A stretch of 64,000 nt of DNA. Source: Streptomyces spiroverticillatus. Lineage in GTDB: Bacteria; Actinomycetota; Actinomycetes; Streptomycetales; Streptomycetaceae. The stretch covers positions 169,038-233,037 of the forward strand of contig BMUX01000016.1 in the NCBI GenBank assembly GCA_014650415.1, given 5' to 3'. The number at the start of each line of letters is the position of its first letter. The stretch's first letter is position 1. Shown one piece after another: positions 34,247 to 42,663 of the stretch. The position numbers and the translations under genes were made by a program. Below the pieces are notes generated by a model. The model was not told the DNA's origin and ran no database searches. It saw only the letters and a program-made list of their open reading frames with translations.

Positions 34247-34798
34247 CCGGTGCCCCTCCCGCCCCGACGGCACTGCCCTCCGCCACCACCGTACGCCGAC
34301 GCCCCTCATGCGGTTGAGACTTGCGCACGAGGGACGTGTGGGCGAGCGAAAGGACGAGGAGTCGTCCGTACGAGTGGGGCAGGCATGCCCGATTGACGCC
34401 GGATGTGCCCGTACGGAAAGGGAGACGCGGCCTGCTCGTGACAAGGCGCACAGGCCTTACGGGGCCTACTAGGGCCGGTAGTGGACCCTGCGGGGCCTTC
34501 GGCGGGACTTCGGGGGCGGCCGTGGAGTGACCTTCGGTCCGAGGGGAGGGGACCCTTCCCCGGCGAGGGTGAATGTCCGATTCAAGGTGCTCTGGCTAGG
34601 GCGTAAACCCGTTTCGCCGATGATTTTCCGGGTCGGCCGCAGGGGGTGCGAGGTCGTCAAGGGACCGAATTCCGGGGGTCTGGCTACGAGGCAGGGTCGT
34701 AGATGGGCCGTTTGGGGCTCCGTGGGGCAGCGGGTTACCAATGTGGAGCAAGCCCGGCGAACCCGCCGGGTTCTCCCGTCTCCGGAGGTTTCTCCCGT
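34247..34798. other. 550-base divergent region with a structured 5' leader
   Basis: No gene is supported. It separates the minus-strand toxin-antitoxin-like genes from the M23 peptidase. The right half resembles a long leader: hairpins include a perfect seven-base stem CCCGGCG/CGCCGGG (34754-34771) 11 bases before the ribosome binding site GGAGG (34783-34787). I cannot assign it to a known riboswitch family. Confidence 0.5.
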
Positions 34799-35401
34799 AT
34801 GTCGAAGCTCGTGTCCCGCCGCGTCCGTAACGCCGTCGTCGCCGCCACGGTCGGCGCGGCGTGCGTGGCCGGAACCGGGAGCGCCTTCGCTGCGAGCGGC
34901 GCTCCGGTCAAGACCGCCCCCGCCAAGGCCGCAGCCGAGAAGAAGGCCCCCGCCGCCCAGGCGAAGGCCGCCAGGACCAAGCTCTGGGCCAAGCCCCTCC
35001 AGGGCGGCTACGCCCTCTCCGCCACCTTCGGCAAGGGCGGCAACATGTGGTCCCACAACCACTCCGGCCAGGACTTCGCCGTCCCCGTGGGCACCGTCGT
35101 GAAGGCCGCCTCCGCCGGCACCGTCGTCAAGGCCGGCCCCAACGGCGGCGGCGACGGCCCCGCGTACGGCAACGCGATCGTCGTCAAGCACACCAACGGC
35201 ACGTACTCGCAGTACGCCCACCTGTCCCGCATCCAGGTCAAGATCGGCCAGCCGCTCGCCGCTGGCCAGCAGATAGCCCTCTCCGGCAACACCGGAAACT
35301 CCTCGGGCCCGCACCTGCACTTCGAGATCCGCACCACCCCGAACTACGGCTCCGCGGTCAACCCGGTCGCCTTCCTGCGCTCGGTCGGCGTCAACGTCTG
35401 A
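34799..35401 (+). CDS. secreted M23-family metallopeptidase (LytM-like)
   Basis: 200 residues. Signal peptide MSKLVSRRVRNAVVAATVGAACVAGTGSAFAAS, an Ala/Lys-rich linker, then the M23 domain: HNHSGQDFAVPVGTVVKAASAG (zinc-binding H-x-x-x-D), SQYAHLSRIQVKIGQ, and GPHLHFEIRTTPN with the HLH zinc motif. M23 peptidases cut peptidoglycan cross-bridges outside the cell. The start is set by GGAGG and by the signal peptide; a longer frame from 34703 exists. Long structured leader upstream may regulate it. Confidence 0.94.
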   Translation: MSKLVSRRVRNAVVAATVGAACVAGTGSAFAASGAPVKTAPAKAAAEKKAPAAQAKAARTKLWAKPLQGGYALSATFGKGGNMWSHNHSGQDFAVPVGTVVKAASAGTVVKAGPNGGGDGPAYGNAIVVKHTNGTYSQYAHLSRIQVKIGQPLAAGQQIALSGNTGNSSGPHLHFEIRTTPNYGSAVNPVAFLRSVGVNV

Positions 35402-35434
35402 CCCCGCGCGCGAAGAAAGCCCCGAAGGCCGTTC

Positions 35435-36019
35435 TCAGGACGCGTCCGCCTGTGTCACCAGGTCGATCGCGACTTCGAGGACGGCCTTCCGCTTGTCCTC
35501 CTCGTCGCCCTCGACCTCCTTCAGCGCGAACATCCCCGCGTGCATCGTGAACAGCGCGCTCATGCACCGCACCTGGTCGACCAGCGGCGCTTCCGGCTCC
35601 TTCATCAGGCCCATCATTTTGATCATCCGGCTCTTGAAGCTGTCGCCGATGCTCAGGTCCCGCACCGTCCCCTGGTTCTCCTGCATGAAGCGGAAGAGCG
35701 GGCCCGCGTTGGTCAGTGCGGCGCTGTAGCGGTTCAGCAGTTCCTTCTTGGTCTCCAGTGTGCGCGGCTGACCCTCGCCCCACTCGATCAGCTCGTCCAT
35801 CGGCCGGGTCAGGTCCTGGAAGAGGCTGACCAGGATGTCTTCCTTGGTCTTGAAGTGGTAGTACAGCGCCGCCTTGGTGACGTCGAGTTCCTCGGCGATC
35901 TCCCGCAGCGAGGTCTTCTCGTACCCCTGCTCGCCGAACAGCCGCAGCGCCACGTCCTGGATGCGCTGGCGCGTGTCACCTCGGCGCTGCCGACCCGTTC
36001 CGCTGGCGCTGCTGGTCAT
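35435..36019 (-). CDS. TetR-family regulator of the adjacent MFS pump
   Basis: 194 residues. N-terminal DNA-binding domain: DTRQRIQDVALRLFGEQGYEKTSLREIAEELDVTKAALYYHFKTKEDILVSLF. The rest is the helical ligand-binding domain. It is divergent from the MFS gene at 36145, with two palindromic sites between them, so it very likely represses the pump until a drug-like ligand binds. Confidence 0.95.
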   Translation of the reverse strand: MTSSASGTGRQRRGDTRQRIQDVALRLFGEQGYEKTSLREIAEELDVTKAALYYHFKTKEDILVSLFQDLTRPMDELIEWGEGQPRTLETKKELLNRYSAALTNAGPLFRFMQENQGTVRDLSIGDSFKSRMIKMMGLMKEPEAPLVDQVRCMSALFTMHAGMFALKEVEGDEEDKRKAVLEVAIDLVTQADAS

Positions 36020-36057
36020 CCTCGTACTCCCAAGGCTTGTTCAACTCACCGAAACTT

Positions 36058-36122
36058 ACTTGACGACCGGCAAGTTAGCGGTCTACCTTCCTGAAGTGTA
36101 GCCAACTTGCCGGGCGGCAAGT
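36058..36122. promoter_or_regulatory. TetR operators of the MFS pump
   Basis: Two 18-base sites: ACTTGCCGGGCGGCAAGT (36105-36122, perfect eight-base arms) and an imperfect copy ACTTGACGACCGGCAAGT (36058-36075). Same half-site ACTTG-CCG in both. Position between the divergent genes fits TetR autoregulation and pump control. Confidence 0.8.
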
Positions 36123-36144
36123 AAGTACCCAAGGGGAGCGGAAC

Positions 36145-37743
36145 ATGACCACCACAGCGCCGCAAGCGGCGATACCAAAGCCTGAACAGGCGGGAAAGCA
36201 GCAGCGCAGCGTGCGTGTCGTGCTCCTCGCCCTCATGATCGCGATGTTGCTCGCGATGCTGGACAACATGATCATCGGCACCGCGATGCCGACCATCGTC
36301 GGCGAGCTGGGCGGCCTGGAGCACCTGTCCTGGGTGGTCACCGCCTACACCCTGACCACCGCCGCCTCCACCCCGATCTGGGGCAAGCTCGGCGACCTCT
36401 ACGGCCGCAAGGGCATCTTCCTCACCTCGATCGTCGTCTTCGTCCTCGGCTCCGTGCTCAGCGGAATGGCCCAGGACATGGGCCAGCTGATCGGCTTCCG
36501 GGCCGTGCAGGGCCTCGGCGCGGGCGGTCTGATGGTCGGCGTCATGGCGATCATCGGCGACCTGATTCCGCCGCGTGAGCGCGGCAAGTACCAGGGCATG
36601 ATGGCCGGCGTGATGGCGCTCGCCATGATCGGCGGCCCGCTGGTCGGCGGCGCGATCACCGACCACCTCGGCTGGCGCTGGTCCTTCTACATCAACGTGC
36701 CGCTCGGCGCGCTCGCCCTCGTCATGATCACCACCGTGCTGCACCTCCCGAAGAAGGAGCGCACCGGCAAGGGCTCGATCGACTACCTCGGCGCGGGCCT
36801 GCTGACCGTCGGCATCACCGCGATCGTGCTGGTCACCACCTGGGGCGGCACCGAGTACGCCTGGGGCTCCGGCCAGATCCTCGGCCTGATCGCCCTCGGC
36901 CTCCTCGCCATCGCGAGCTTCCTGTACGTGGAGACCAAGGCGGCGGAGCCCATCATCCCGCTGCACATCTTCCGCAACCGCAACTTCACCCTGATGTCCG
37001 TGATCGGCTTCATCGTCGGCTTCGTGATGTTCGGCGCGGTGCTTTACCTGCCGCTCTTCCAGCAGTCCGTGCAGGGCGCCTCGGCCACCAACTCCGGTCT
37101 GCTCCTGCTGCCGATGCTGCTGTCGATGATGGTCGTCTCGCTGGTCGTCGGCCGGGTCACCACCAACACCGGCAAGTACAAGCTGTTCCCGATCGCGGGC
37201 GGTGCGCTGATCACCGTCGGCCTGTTCCTGCTCGCCCAGATGGACACCGACACCTCGCGCCTGACCTCCGGCATCTACATGGCGGTGCTCGGCGCGGGCA
37301 TGGGCTTCCTGATGCAGATCACGATGCTGGTCGCGCAGAACAGCGTCGAGCCCAAGGACATGGGCGTCGCGTCCTCGTCCACGACCCTTTTCCGTACGCT
37401 CGGCAGCTCCTTCGGCGTCTCGGTGATGGGCGCGCTGTTCACCGCCCGGGTCACCGACTCGATGGTCGCCCAGGGCGGCTCCACCGGCGGCATGTCCAAG
37501 GGTGCGGCGCTCGATGCCGCCAGCCTGGAGAAGCTGCCCGCCGCACTGCGGGAGATGTACCAGTTCGCCGTCTCCTCCGGCACGCACGGCGCGTTCCTGC
37601 TGGGGGCCGGCATCGCGGTGATCGCCCTGGTCGCGGCGTTCTTCGTCAAGGAGGTCGAGCTGAAGGGCGCCGGCCCGCAGAAGAAGGCCGACTCCGCCCC
37701 CGACGTCTCCCTGGAGAAGGACGCGGTGGCCGCCCAGGCGTAG
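36145..37743 (+). CDS. MFS transporter, DHA2 drug:H+ antiporter family (14 helices)
   Basis: 532 residues. Starts with a 25-residue hydrophilic head, then about 14 hydrophobic helices. Motif A is GKLGDLYGRKGIF, and LDNMIIGTAMPTIVGELGG (helix 1) and FYINVPLGALAL (helix 5) are typical of the EmrB/QacA group. It exports hydrophobic compounds in exchange for protons. AAGGGGAGCGG supplies the ribosome binding site. Controlled by the divergent TetR protein through palindromes at 36058-36122. Confidence 0.95.
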   Translation: MTTTAPQAAIPKPEQAGKQQRSVRVVLLALMIAMLLAMLDNMIIGTAMPTIVGELGGLEHLSWVVTAYTLTTAASTPIWGKLGDLYGRKGIFLTSIVVFVLGSVLSGMAQDMGQLIGFRAVQGLGAGGLMVGVMAIIGDLIPPRERGKYQGMMAGVMALAMIGGPLVGGAITDHLGWRWSFYINVPLGALALVMITTVLHLPKKERTGKGSIDYLGAGLLTVGITAIVLVTTWGGTEYAWGSGQILGLIALGLLAIASFLYVETKAAEPIIPLHIFRNRNFTLMSVIGFIVGFVMFGAVLYLPLFQQSVQGASATNSGLLLLPMLLSMMVVSLVVGRVTTNTGKYKLFPIAGGALITVGLFLLAQMDTDTSRLTSGIYMAVLGAGMGFLMQITMLVAQNSVEPKDMGVASSSTTLFRTLGSSFGVSVMGALFTARVTDSMVAQGGSTGGMSKGAALDAASLEKLPAALREMYQFAVSSGTHGAFLLGAGIAVIALVAAFFVKEVELKGAGPQKKADSAPDVSLEKDAVAAQA

Positions 37744-37773
37744 GCGGTACGCCGCCCGGTTCAAGGGTTACGA

Positions 37774-37815
37774 GGAAGGGGCGTCCGGCACTCACCAGTG
37801 CCGGACGCCCCTTCC
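37774..37815. terminator. bidirectional terminator between MFS and cseC
   Basis: Nineteen-base perfect stem (37774-37792 with 37797-37815) with a four-base loop, between the convergent MFS pump and cseC genes. Confidence 0.9.
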
Positions 37816-37849
37816 CCGTACCCGTACGAAGTCTCCGTACGAAGCCCGC

Positions 37850-39154
37850 TCAGCGCTTGCGCGGCGGCAGGTCCGCCAGGCTGACGATGGGGAAGCTGCC
37901 CGTCGCCGTCGGGGCGTGCTCCGGCAGCCACAGCACGGCGATCGCGCCCCCGTCCGCCTGCGCGTTGCGGAACGTCAGCCGCGCCCCCAGCACCTTCGCC
38001 TGGCCCGACGCGATGGTCAGCCCGAGGCCGTGCCCGTGGCCCGCGCGGTCGGTCGATCCGGTACGGAAACGGCTAGGCCCCTCCCGCAGCAGGTCCGCCG
38101 GGAAGCCCTTGCCGTGGTCACGGACCCGCACCACCCGGCCCTCGACGGTCACCTCGAACGGCGGCTTCCCGTGCTTGGCGGCATTGCCGAGGAGATTGCC
38201 GATGATGCGCTCCAGGCGGCGCGGATCGGTGTTGACCCAGCTCTCGTGCACCACCGTGACGACCGCGTCCGGATACAGCGACGCCACCCGCCGCGAGACG
38301 AACTCGCCCAGCGCGATCTCCTGCAGCTCCGCCCGCTCGGCGGCGCTGTCCAGCCGCGCCACCTCCAGCACGTCCTCCACCAGCGTCCGCAGCGCTTGCG
38401 CCCGGTCCCGCACCAACTCCGTCGGCCGGGACGGAGGCAGCAGTTCCGCCGCCGTGAGCAGGCCCGTCACCGGGGTGCGCAGTTCGTGCGCGATGTCGGC
38501 GGTGACCCGGCGCTCGGCCTCCACCCGCTCCTGGAGGGCATCGGTCAGCGCGTCCACCGCATGCGCCAGGTCGTCGGTCTCGTCCCGTACGACACCGCTG
38601 ATCGCGTCCAGCACCCGTACCTGCGTATTGCCCTGCGCCACATCGGTGGCCGCGGAGGCGGCCCGGCGCAGGCGGCGCGAGATGGAGCCGCCGATGAGAA
38701 TGCCCAGCGCCGTGCCGCCCACGACGACCGCGCTCGACGCGATGACCAGCGACCGGTCGAGGTCGTCGACGACGGCCGCGTTGTTCGGGAAGCGGGTGTG
38801 CAGGGAGAGGATGTCGCCGCCCGGGTAGGGGACCGCCGCCCACACCTCGGGCACGCCCTTCGGGTCCTCCTGGACATGGGTGGCGCGGCGGCCGTGCGCC
38901 AGCTTGGCGCGCAGTTCGGCGGGCAGGTCGGGGTCGTTCAGCTTGGAGCCGACCTTGGGGTCGCGGGAGGACTCGTACAGCCGCTGGGCGAACTGGAGGC
39001 GCTCCAGTTGCAGGTCACGGGCGTTGTCGAGCATGGAGACGCGCGCCGAGTTGTGCACGACGAGGCTCAGCAGCACGGCGATCAGGGCGCTCACGCCGGC
39101 GATCGCGAAGCTGATCTTCCAGCGGATGCCGGTGCGCAGGGCGAAACGTCTCAT
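37850..39154 (-). CDS. cseC: sensor histidine kinase CseC
   Basis: 434 residues. Transmembrane segments FAIAGVSALIAVLLSLVVHN near residue 20 and LVIASSAVVVGGTALGILIGG near residue 150 enclose an extracytoplasmic loop; then a HAMP region, the phosphorylated His in RRVTADIAHELRTPVTGLL, and the ATPase (NLLGNAAKHGKP, RDHGKGFP, GHGHGLGLTIA). In S. coelicolor CseC detects cell-wall damage and phosphorylates CseB, which activates sigE. MRRFALRTG is preferred as start because GGAGAG lies just upstream; MPVKRGEP is nine codons longer. Tandem 14-base repeats separate it from cseB. Confidence 0.94.
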   Translation of the reverse strand: MRRFALRTGIRWKISFAIAGVSALIAVLLSLVVHNSARVSMLDNARDLQLERLQFAQRLYESSRDPKVGSKLNDPDLPAELRAKLAHGRRATHVQEDPKGVPEVWAAVPYPGGDILSLHTRFPNNAAVVDDLDRSLVIASSAVVVGGTALGILIGGSISRRLRRAASAATDVAQGNTQVRVLDAISGVVRDETDDLAHAVDALTDALQERVEAERRVTADIAHELRTPVTGLLTAAELLPPSRPTELVRDRAQALRTLVEDVLEVARLDSAAERAELQEIALGEFVSRRVASLYPDAVVTVVHESWVNTDPRRLERIIGNLLGNAAKHGKPPFEVTVEGRVVRVRDHGKGFPADLLREGPSRFRTGSTDRAGHGHGLGLTIASGQAKVLGARLTFRNAQADGGAIAVLWLPEHAPTATGSFPIVSLADLPPRKR

Positions 39155-39169
39155 GCGGGGCTCTCCGCG

Positions 39170-39225
39170 CTTCACAGGCATGTCTTCACAGGCAGGACTT
39201 CACAGGCAGGTCTTCACAGAAGGGG
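39170..39225 (-). repeat. four tandem 14-bp repeats between cseB and cseC
   Basis: Four direct units of 14 bases, each beginning CTTCACAG; the middle two differ by one base and the fourth is diverged. They fill the space between the cseB stop (39226) and the cseC start region and may affect translation of cseC or the ratio of its product. Confidence 0.85.
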
Positions 39226-39924
39226 TCAGGCCTTCAACTTGTAGCCGAAGCCGCGGACCGTCTCGATCCGGTCCTGGCCGATCTTCGTGCGCAGCCGCTG
39301 CACGTGGACGTCCACGACCCGGGTGTCGCCGCCCCAGCCGTAGTCCCAGACCCGCTCCAGCAGCTTGTCGCGGGAGAGCACGGTGCCGGGCGCCGAGGAG
39401 AACTCCAGCAGCAGCCGCATCTCGGTCGGGGTCAGCGCGACGGGCTCGCCGTTCTTGCGGACCTCCATGCCCTCGGTGTCGACCTCCAGCTCGCCGAAGG
39501 TCAGCACCCCGCCCTCGCCGCCCTCCACAGGCTCCGGAGCGCCCCCGCCCGACGCATGGCCGAAGCGGCGCAGCACCGCGCGGATGCGGGCGACCAGCAC
39601 CGACCCGTCGAAGGGCTTGGTCACGTAGTCGTCGGCCCCGGCCTCCAGGCCCAGCACCACGTCGATGGAGTCGGCCCGCGCCGAGAGCATGATCACCGGC
39701 ACGGTCGACTCGTCACGGATGCGCCGGCACAGGCTCACCCCGTCCATGCCCGGCAGCATCACGTCCAGCAGCGCGATGTCCGGCTGCTGCGCGCGGAAGG
39801 CCTCCAGGCCCGAGAGACCGTCGGGCATCGCGGTGACGGTGAACCCGTCCCGCTCCAGGGCGAGCTGGGTCGCCTCACGGATCACATCGTCGTCCTCGAC
39901 GAACAGAACGTGCGTATCGGCCAT
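39226..39924 (-). CDS. cseB: response regulator CseB (OmpR family)
   Basis: 232 residues. Receiver: VLFVEDDDVIREATQLALERDGF, the phospho-acceptor Asp in IALLDVMLPGMDG, Ser/Lys in IMLSARAD and VTKPFDGS. A Gly/Pro-rich linker then an OmpR winged helix: LTPTEMRLLLEFSSAPGTVLSRDKLLERVWDYGWGGDTRVVDVHVQRLRTKIGQDRIETVRGFGYKL. CseB is activated by CseC and drives sigE transcription. Its gene is separated from cseA by an exact parS match. Confidence 0.96.
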   Translation of the reverse strand: MADTHVLFVEDDDVIREATQLALERDGFTVTAMPDGLSGLEAFRAQQPDIALLDVMLPGMDGVSLCRRIRDESTVPVIMLSARADSIDVVLGLEAGADDYVTKPFDGSVLVARIRAVLRRFGHASGGGAPEPVEGGEGGVLTFGELEVDTEGMEVRKNGEPVALTPTEMRLLLEFSSAPGTVLSRDKLLERVWDYGWGGDTRVVDVHVQRLRTKIGQDRIETVRGFGYKLKA

Positions 39925-39994
39925 GCGGTGCTCTCTGCTCTCTCGGTCCGGGCCTCTCGCGGTCCGGTCTCACTCGGCCCGGAGGCAGGGGTGA

Positions 39995-40010
39995 TGTTCC
40001 ACGTGAAACA
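39995..40010. promoter_or_regulatory. parS-type ParB binding site inside the cse operon
   Basis: TGTTCCACGTGAAACA matches the B. subtilis parS consensus TGTTNCACGTGAAACA exactly, and differs by one base from the commonest Streptomyces parS core. It lies between the cseB start and cseA stop and also forms a hairpin with flanking bases (TGA/TCA). Confidence 0.75.
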
Positions 40011-40018
40011 TCACCCGG

Positions 40019-40750
40019 TCAGCCCTCGGGGGACGGCGTGTCGTCGGCCCTGCCGGTCGGTTCGGTCGCGGCGGGGGTCGGGTCGGCCCGCCTCTTCTTC
40101 TCCTCGTCCTGGTCGGGGCTCTGCACCTCGCCCTGCTTGTCGCCGTTGCCGACGGCCTTGCTGTAGTTGTTCTCCACCTTGTCGTGCTCGACGAACTTCT
40201 GCCCCATCCAGCGGTACGTCACGATCACCTCGCCGGAGGGGAACGCCACCGCGTCGCCCTTCTTGTACTCCGGACGGGTCACCACCAGGTCGCCCCGGTC
40301 GATCGACGCGTACACCGCGGGCTCCTCGGCCACGAAGACGTTGGTGTAGCGGCCATTGTCCTCGCGGAAGACATAACTGCCGATCCCCACGGCATCCCCG
40401 CAGGTCATCACGTTCACGATGACATCGTCCGAGGTGTTGCCGGTGACCTTCCCGTAGGAGGCGTCGACCGGGTAGATGTCCTTCACACAGGGTTTGAGGT
40501 CGCGCTTGACCGTCTCGCTGACCTTCGGGTCGTTCTTCAGCAGCTCGACCGGGTCCATCCGGGCGGCCGGGACGGTCGAGGCCGGTGCGTCGGCCTCCGT
40601 GGAGGAGGTGGCCTGCGGCGTCGGGTCGACCTTGGCCGCGACCGGGTCACTGCGGGCCGGACCCTCGTCGCGCGTGCCGGTGCCGACCGCACTGCACGAG
40701 ACTCCGAACAGGCCGACGGCGGCGAGGCCGGCCATCGCCGTTCCACTCAC
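40019..40750 (-). CDS. cseA: CseA lipoprotein, modulator of the SigE-CseBC system
   Basis: About 243 residues from the GTG. A hydrophobic N-terminal segment ending GLFGVSC would carry the lipid-modified Cys; the mature part (PVELLKNDPKVSETVKRDLKPCVKDIYPVDASYGKVTGNTSDD and so on) is extracytoplasmic. In S. coelicolor CseA is a lipoprotein that dampens CseBC signalling. Start uncertain: a better basic signal-peptide head (HKSGSRDREKSHR) lies upstream in frame but without ATG, GTG or TTG. The C-terminal 50 residues are charged and low-complexity. Confidence 0.8.
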   Translation of the reverse strand: MSGTAMAGLAAVGLFGVSCSAVGTGTRDEGPARSDPVAAKVDPTPQATSSTEADAPASTVPAARMDPVELLKNDPKVSETVKRDLKPCVKDIYPVDASYGKVTGNTSDDVIVNVMTCGDAVGIGSYVFREDNGRYTNVFVAEEPAVYASIDRGDLVVTRPEYKKGDAVAFPSGEVIVTYRWMGQKFVEHDKVENNYSKAVGNGDKQGEVQSPDQDEEKKRRADPTPAATEPTGRADDTPSPEG

Positions 40751-40875
40751 CGCCAGTACGTTCCGGTGGGACTTCTCCCGGTCCCGGGAACCGGATTTGT
40801 GCCCGATCGTGGTGCAGTCGTCGGGGGAGGCCCCTCGGCCGTCCCCCTCCGCCGTACCCAGATCGCTCCGCCTGC

Positions 40876-41445
40876 CTAGGCCGCGCACCGCTCCTGCCCC
40901 CGTTCGACCCGCACTCCGCCACGCATGTCTTCGCGCTCCAGGGCCCTGGCGTCCAGGTCCCTGCTCTCCAGTTCCTGCCGGAGCCGGGCGAGTGCCCGGT
41001 GCAGGGTGCTCTTGACCGTACCGGCAGACATGCCCAGTGCGGCAGCGGTCTCCTCGGTGCTCATCTGCTCCCAGTGCCGCAATACGACCACGCTGCGCTG
41101 CTTCGGCGCCAGCACCCCGAGGATGTCCATGAGCAGGGCGCGGTCGGCGCGCTGCTCCGTGCCGTCCTCGACGCGGGCGTCGGGCAGCTGCTCGGTGGGA
41201 ACCTCGTCCAGCTTGCGGGCCCGCCACCACTCCGTACGCGTGTTGATCATGACACGTCGCAGGTAGGCGTCGGCCAGCGACTTGTCCTCGATGCCGTCCC
41301 AGCGGCCGTAGGTGCGGGCCAGCGCGGTCTGGAGGAGGTCCTGGGCGTCGACCGGGTCCGGGACGAGTCGGCGGGCACTGCGCAGCAGGGCCTCCTGCCG
41401 CGTGCGTACGTACTCCTCGAATCCGAGCACCTCGCCGTGCGCCAT
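40876..41445 (-). CDS. sigE: ECF RNA polymerase sigma factor SigE
   Basis: 189 residues. Region 2: EEYVRTRQEALLRSARRLVPDPVDAQDLLQTALARTYGRWDGIEDKSLADAYLRRVMINTRTEWWR. Region 4: LAPKQRSVVVLRHWEQMSTEETAAALGMSAGTVKSTLHRALARLRQ. This is the sigma factor that responds to cell-envelope stress through CseABC. GGAGG precedes the ATG. It is the first gene of the four-gene operon, although the cseA frame overlaps upstream; no anti-sigma factor is seen, in line with control by transcription. Confidence 0.96.
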   Translation of the reverse strand: MAHGEVLGFEEYVRTRQEALLRSARRLVPDPVDAQDLLQTALARTYGRWDGIEDKSLADAYLRRVMINTRTEWWRARKLDEVPTEQLPDARVEDGTEQRADRALLMDILGVLAPKQRSVVVLRHWEQMSTEETAAALGMSAGTVKSTLHRALARLRQELESRDLDARALEREDMRGGVRVERGQERCAA

Positions 41446-41612
41446 TCGAACCGCCTCCGTCCCGTCCCGTTTTCAGCCGGTGGTCAATTCCGGCTGCCGT
41501 TCCCCTGTGTCCATGAAGTTACGGAGGCGTTGTCACGGGGTTGTGCGGGTCAGCGCTCGGAGGGCGCACGGCTGTCCATCGGTTGTGTAACGACGGAACC
41601 CCTCCAGGAGGT

Positions 41613-42587
41613 TTAACTCTGCGGAAGCCGGTAAACGCCACCCTCCAGCGGCTCCACCAAACCGTCCGAAACCAGCCCGTCCAGGGCACGTGCCCGCTGC
41701 ACCGGCTCATGCCACACGGCGTCAAGTTCCTTCTGCGGTACGGGAGTCACGGACTCCCGCAACACGGCCAGCAGCCGCCCGCGCACCTGACGGTCGGTAC
41801 CGGCGTACGTCTGCGCCTTGCGCGCCGGGCCCTCGTGCGGAGGCTTGCCCGCCTGCAGCCAGGCGCACTTCGCGGAGATCGGACAGCGCCCGCACTCCGG
41901 GTTCTTCGCCGTGCACACCAGTGCGCCCAGCTCCATCGAGGACGCCGCCCAGCGGGCCGCGGTCTCCGTCTCCTCGGGCAGCAGCGCGCGGGCCAGCTTG
42001 CGCTCGGCGGCGGTGGTCGCGTTCGGCGGGTACTCGACGCCGGTCACCGCGCGGGCGATCACCCGGCGGACGTTGGTGTCCAGCACCGCGTGCCGCTGTC
42101 CGTACGCGAAGGAGGCCACGGCGGCGGCCGTGTACTCGCCGATGCCGGGCAGCGACAGGAGCTGTGCGTGCTCGGACGGTACGTCGCCGCCGTGCCGCTC
42201 CGTTATGGCGGTGGCCGCGCCGTGCAGCCGCAGCGCCCGGCGCGGGTAGCCGAGCCGGCCCCAGGCGCGGACGGCCTCGCCGGAGGGCTCGGCGGCCAGG
42301 TCGGCGGGGCGCGGCCAGCGGGCCAGCCACTGCTCGTACACCGGAAGCACCCGGCTGACGGGGGTCTGCTGGAGCATGAACTCGCTGACCATCACCCCCC
42401 ACGGGCCCGCCTCGGGGCGCCGCCAGGGGAGGTCGCGGGCGTTGGCCGTAAACCAGAGGTTGACGTCGGGGTGGAGGACGGGCAGCTCGCCGCCGTGCTG
42501 GTCGGGCACGGTCGCGGCGGCCCTGGACGGGGTCGCGGACATGGGCTCGGACGGGGTCTGGGGCGTGAACTCAGTGGTCGCAGTCAT
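41613..42587 (-). CDS. mutY: A/G-specific adenine DNA glycosylase (short MutY)
   Basis: 324 residues. Removes adenine opposite 8-oxoguanine. It has DLPWRRPEAGPWGVMVSEFMLQQTPVSRV, helix-hairpin-helix LLSLPGIGEYTAAAVASFAYG followed by catalytic Asp in AVLDTNVRRVI, and a [4Fe-4S] cluster C-x6-C-x2-C-x5-C (CTAKNPECGRCPISAKC). The C-terminal NUDIX-like domain of long MutY proteins is absent; only about 60 residues follow the cluster. The N-terminal 30 residues are a low-complexity extension. Confidence 0.93.
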   Translation of the reverse strand: MTATTEFTPQTPSEPMSATPSRAAATVPDQHGGELPVLHPDVNLWFTANARDLPWRRPEAGPWGVMVSEFMLQQTPVSRVLPVYEQWLARWPRPADLAAEPSGEAVRAWGRLGYPRRALRLHGAATAITERHGGDVPSEHAQLLSLPGIGEYTAAAVASFAYGQRHAVLDTNVRRVIARAVTGVEYPPNATTAAERKLARALLPEETETAARWAASSMELGALVCTAKNPECGRCPISAKCAWLQAGKPPHEGPARKAQTYAGTDRQVRGRLLAVLRESVTPVPQKELDAVWHEPVQRARALDGLVSDGLVEPLEGGVYRLPQS

Positions 42588-42663
42588 GGCACTTCCGATC
42601 CTGGCACGAAACGGTGTGCGGACGGCCGAGGCGGGACACGGAACCGCCCGCCGATGTGAGCGC

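Noticed and set aside
34540..34798. ydaO (c-di-AMP) riboswitch before the M23 peptidase
   Set aside because: A GGGTGAAT and a CGAACCCG string occur but about 190 bases apart and without the other conserved parts; support is too weak to call it.
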